Source: Dickeya poaceiphila (GTDB taxonomy: Bacteria > Pseudomonadota > Gammaproteobacteria > Enterobacterales > Enterobacteriaceae). From it: DNA of 64,000 nt. The stretch lies in the NCBI RefSeq assembly GCF_007858975.2, contig NZ_CP042220.2:3658001-3722000 (forward strand), read 5' to 3'. Within the stretch, counting starts at the first letter, position 1. The number at the start of each line of letters is the position of its first letter. The position numbers and the translations under genes were made by a program. The notes beneath the pieces are model-generated. The model was not told where the DNA came from and made no database searches. It saw only the letters and a program-made list of their open reading frames with translations. Below, in pieces: positions 63,513 to 64,000 of this stretch.

Positions 63513-64000
63513 TTACGGCGTGGGCAACAGAAATGCTTTAAACTGTGGCGTCATCACCGCTTCAAATCCCTTATCGGTTTTCGTAATCAGATACACCGCC
63601 AGTCCTTGCTGTTCTGCCAGTTTCAACGCCTTGTCCTTACCCAGCACCATCAGCCCGGTGTCCCAGCCATCCGCCTCCAGTGCGGTTCTGGCAATCACGG
63701 TGGCGGAAACCAGCTGATGCGTAATCGGCCTACCGGTAGCCGGGTCGATAACATGCGAATAGCGTTTGCCATCCTGCTCAAAATAGTTGCGATAGCTGCC
63801 GGAGGTACTGATGCCGTAGCCATGCAGATCCACCGCCGCCTGAATGGCATTCTCCTTGTCGGTAGGTTTCTGAATAGCGACTCGCCAGGGTTGTCCCTGC
63901 CCATTAACGCCACGGCTGGAAATCGCCCCACCTACCGATACCAGATAGTTGGTAATGCCTTTACGGGTCATCAACTGTGCCAGCAGGTCGGCACCGTAAC
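63513..64000 (-). CDS. Second ApbE-type FMN transferase (partial, C-terminal part)
   Basis: At least 162 C-terminal residues are encoded; the frame runs off the window end. It shows YGADLLAQLMTRKGITNYLV, SVGGAISSRG, SHVIDPATGRPITHQLVSAT and ALEADGWDTGLMVLG, all typical of ApbE. It resembles the periplasmic lipoprotein type more than the other copy does, for example in the YRNYFEQDGKRYSHVIDP stretch, but the N-terminus is not visible. It would serve exported flavoproteins such as those of Nqr or Rnf if so; that is inference. It is on the same strand as the reductase, 800 bp away, so probably a separate unit. Confidence 0.88.
   Translation of the reverse strand, partial: YGADLLAQLMTRKGITNYLVSVGGAISSRGVNGQGQPWRVAIQKPTDKENAIQAAVDLHGYGISTSGSYRNYFEQDGKRYSHVIDPATGRPITHQLVSATVIARTALEADGWDTGLMVLGKDKALKLAEQQGLAVYLITKTDKGFEAVMTPQFKAFLLPTP

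Overview
The window is chromosomal DNA from a gamma-proteobacterium of the order Enterobacterales. It is most likely a soft-rot member of the Pectobacteriaceae, with Dickeya the best guess. The evidence is near-identity of many proteins to the E. coli housekeeping set (as recalled, not searched), an ERIC element, a butanediol (budAB/budR) locus, and a type I-E CRISPR array with the GTGTTCCCCGCGCCAGCGGG repeat core. It is not E. coli: several E. coli gene clusters are joined in a different order (for example mdh-argR directly beside tsaD-rpsU-dnaG-rpoD).

Layout. 1-2.6 kb: end of ygfZ, trhA (yqfA), an ERIC repeat, an HD-domain phosphohydrolase and a LysE-type exporter. 2.6-7.3 kb: glycine cleavage operon gcvT-gcvH-gcvP. 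7.3-8.0 kb: a long gene-free gap. 8.0-11.5 kb: budA-budB with divergent budR. 11.6-12.4 kb: a small membrane protein with a Fur-like box and three tandem tRNA-Leu(CAG) genes. 12.5-14.7 kb: rsmC, holD, rimI. 14.7-19.1 kb: deoC-deoA-deoB-deoD nucleoside catabolism operon with two CRP sites. 19.1-19.6 kb: a six-repeat CRISPR array without cas genes. 19.7-24.4 kb: yhbQ, yhbS, ubiT, ubiU, ubiV and a luciferase-like monooxygenase. 24.4-36.4 kb: RNA decay and translation block deaD, nlpI, pnp, rpsO, truB, rbfA, infB, nusA, rimP. 36.6-42.5 kb: metY, leuU, secG, glmM, folP, ftsH, rlmE. 42.6-49.6 kb: yhbY, greA, dacB, obgE, yhbE, rpmA, rplU, ispB. 49.6-51.1 kb: two paralogous Mu-type DNA-binding proteins and Ner-like sfsB. 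51.2-54.1 kb: mdh, argR, tsaD. 54.3-58.8 kb: macromolecular synthesis operon rpsU-dnaG-rpoD, then ileX. 58.9-64 kb: a three-domain NADH-type fumarate reductase with its own ApbE flavin transferase, a gene-poor stretch, and the end of a second ApbE.

How the parts fit. Most of the window is core information processing and central metabolism. Several loci belong to low-oxygen life: the butanediol pathway, the O2-independent ubiquinone genes ubiT/ubiUV (with a well-placed FNR-like promoter), and the flavin-based soluble fumarate reductase. The less ordinary items are the fumarate reductase/ApbE pair with an 18-bp perfect palindrome upstream, the orphan CRISPR array pointing into the deo promoter, the duplicated Mu-type regulators with phased operator-like repeats, a 12-G run inside ftsH, and a Fur-like site in front of an uncharacterised small membrane protein. 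I found no clearly undescribed multi-gene system. All family assignments are from recognition of the sequence, not from database searches.
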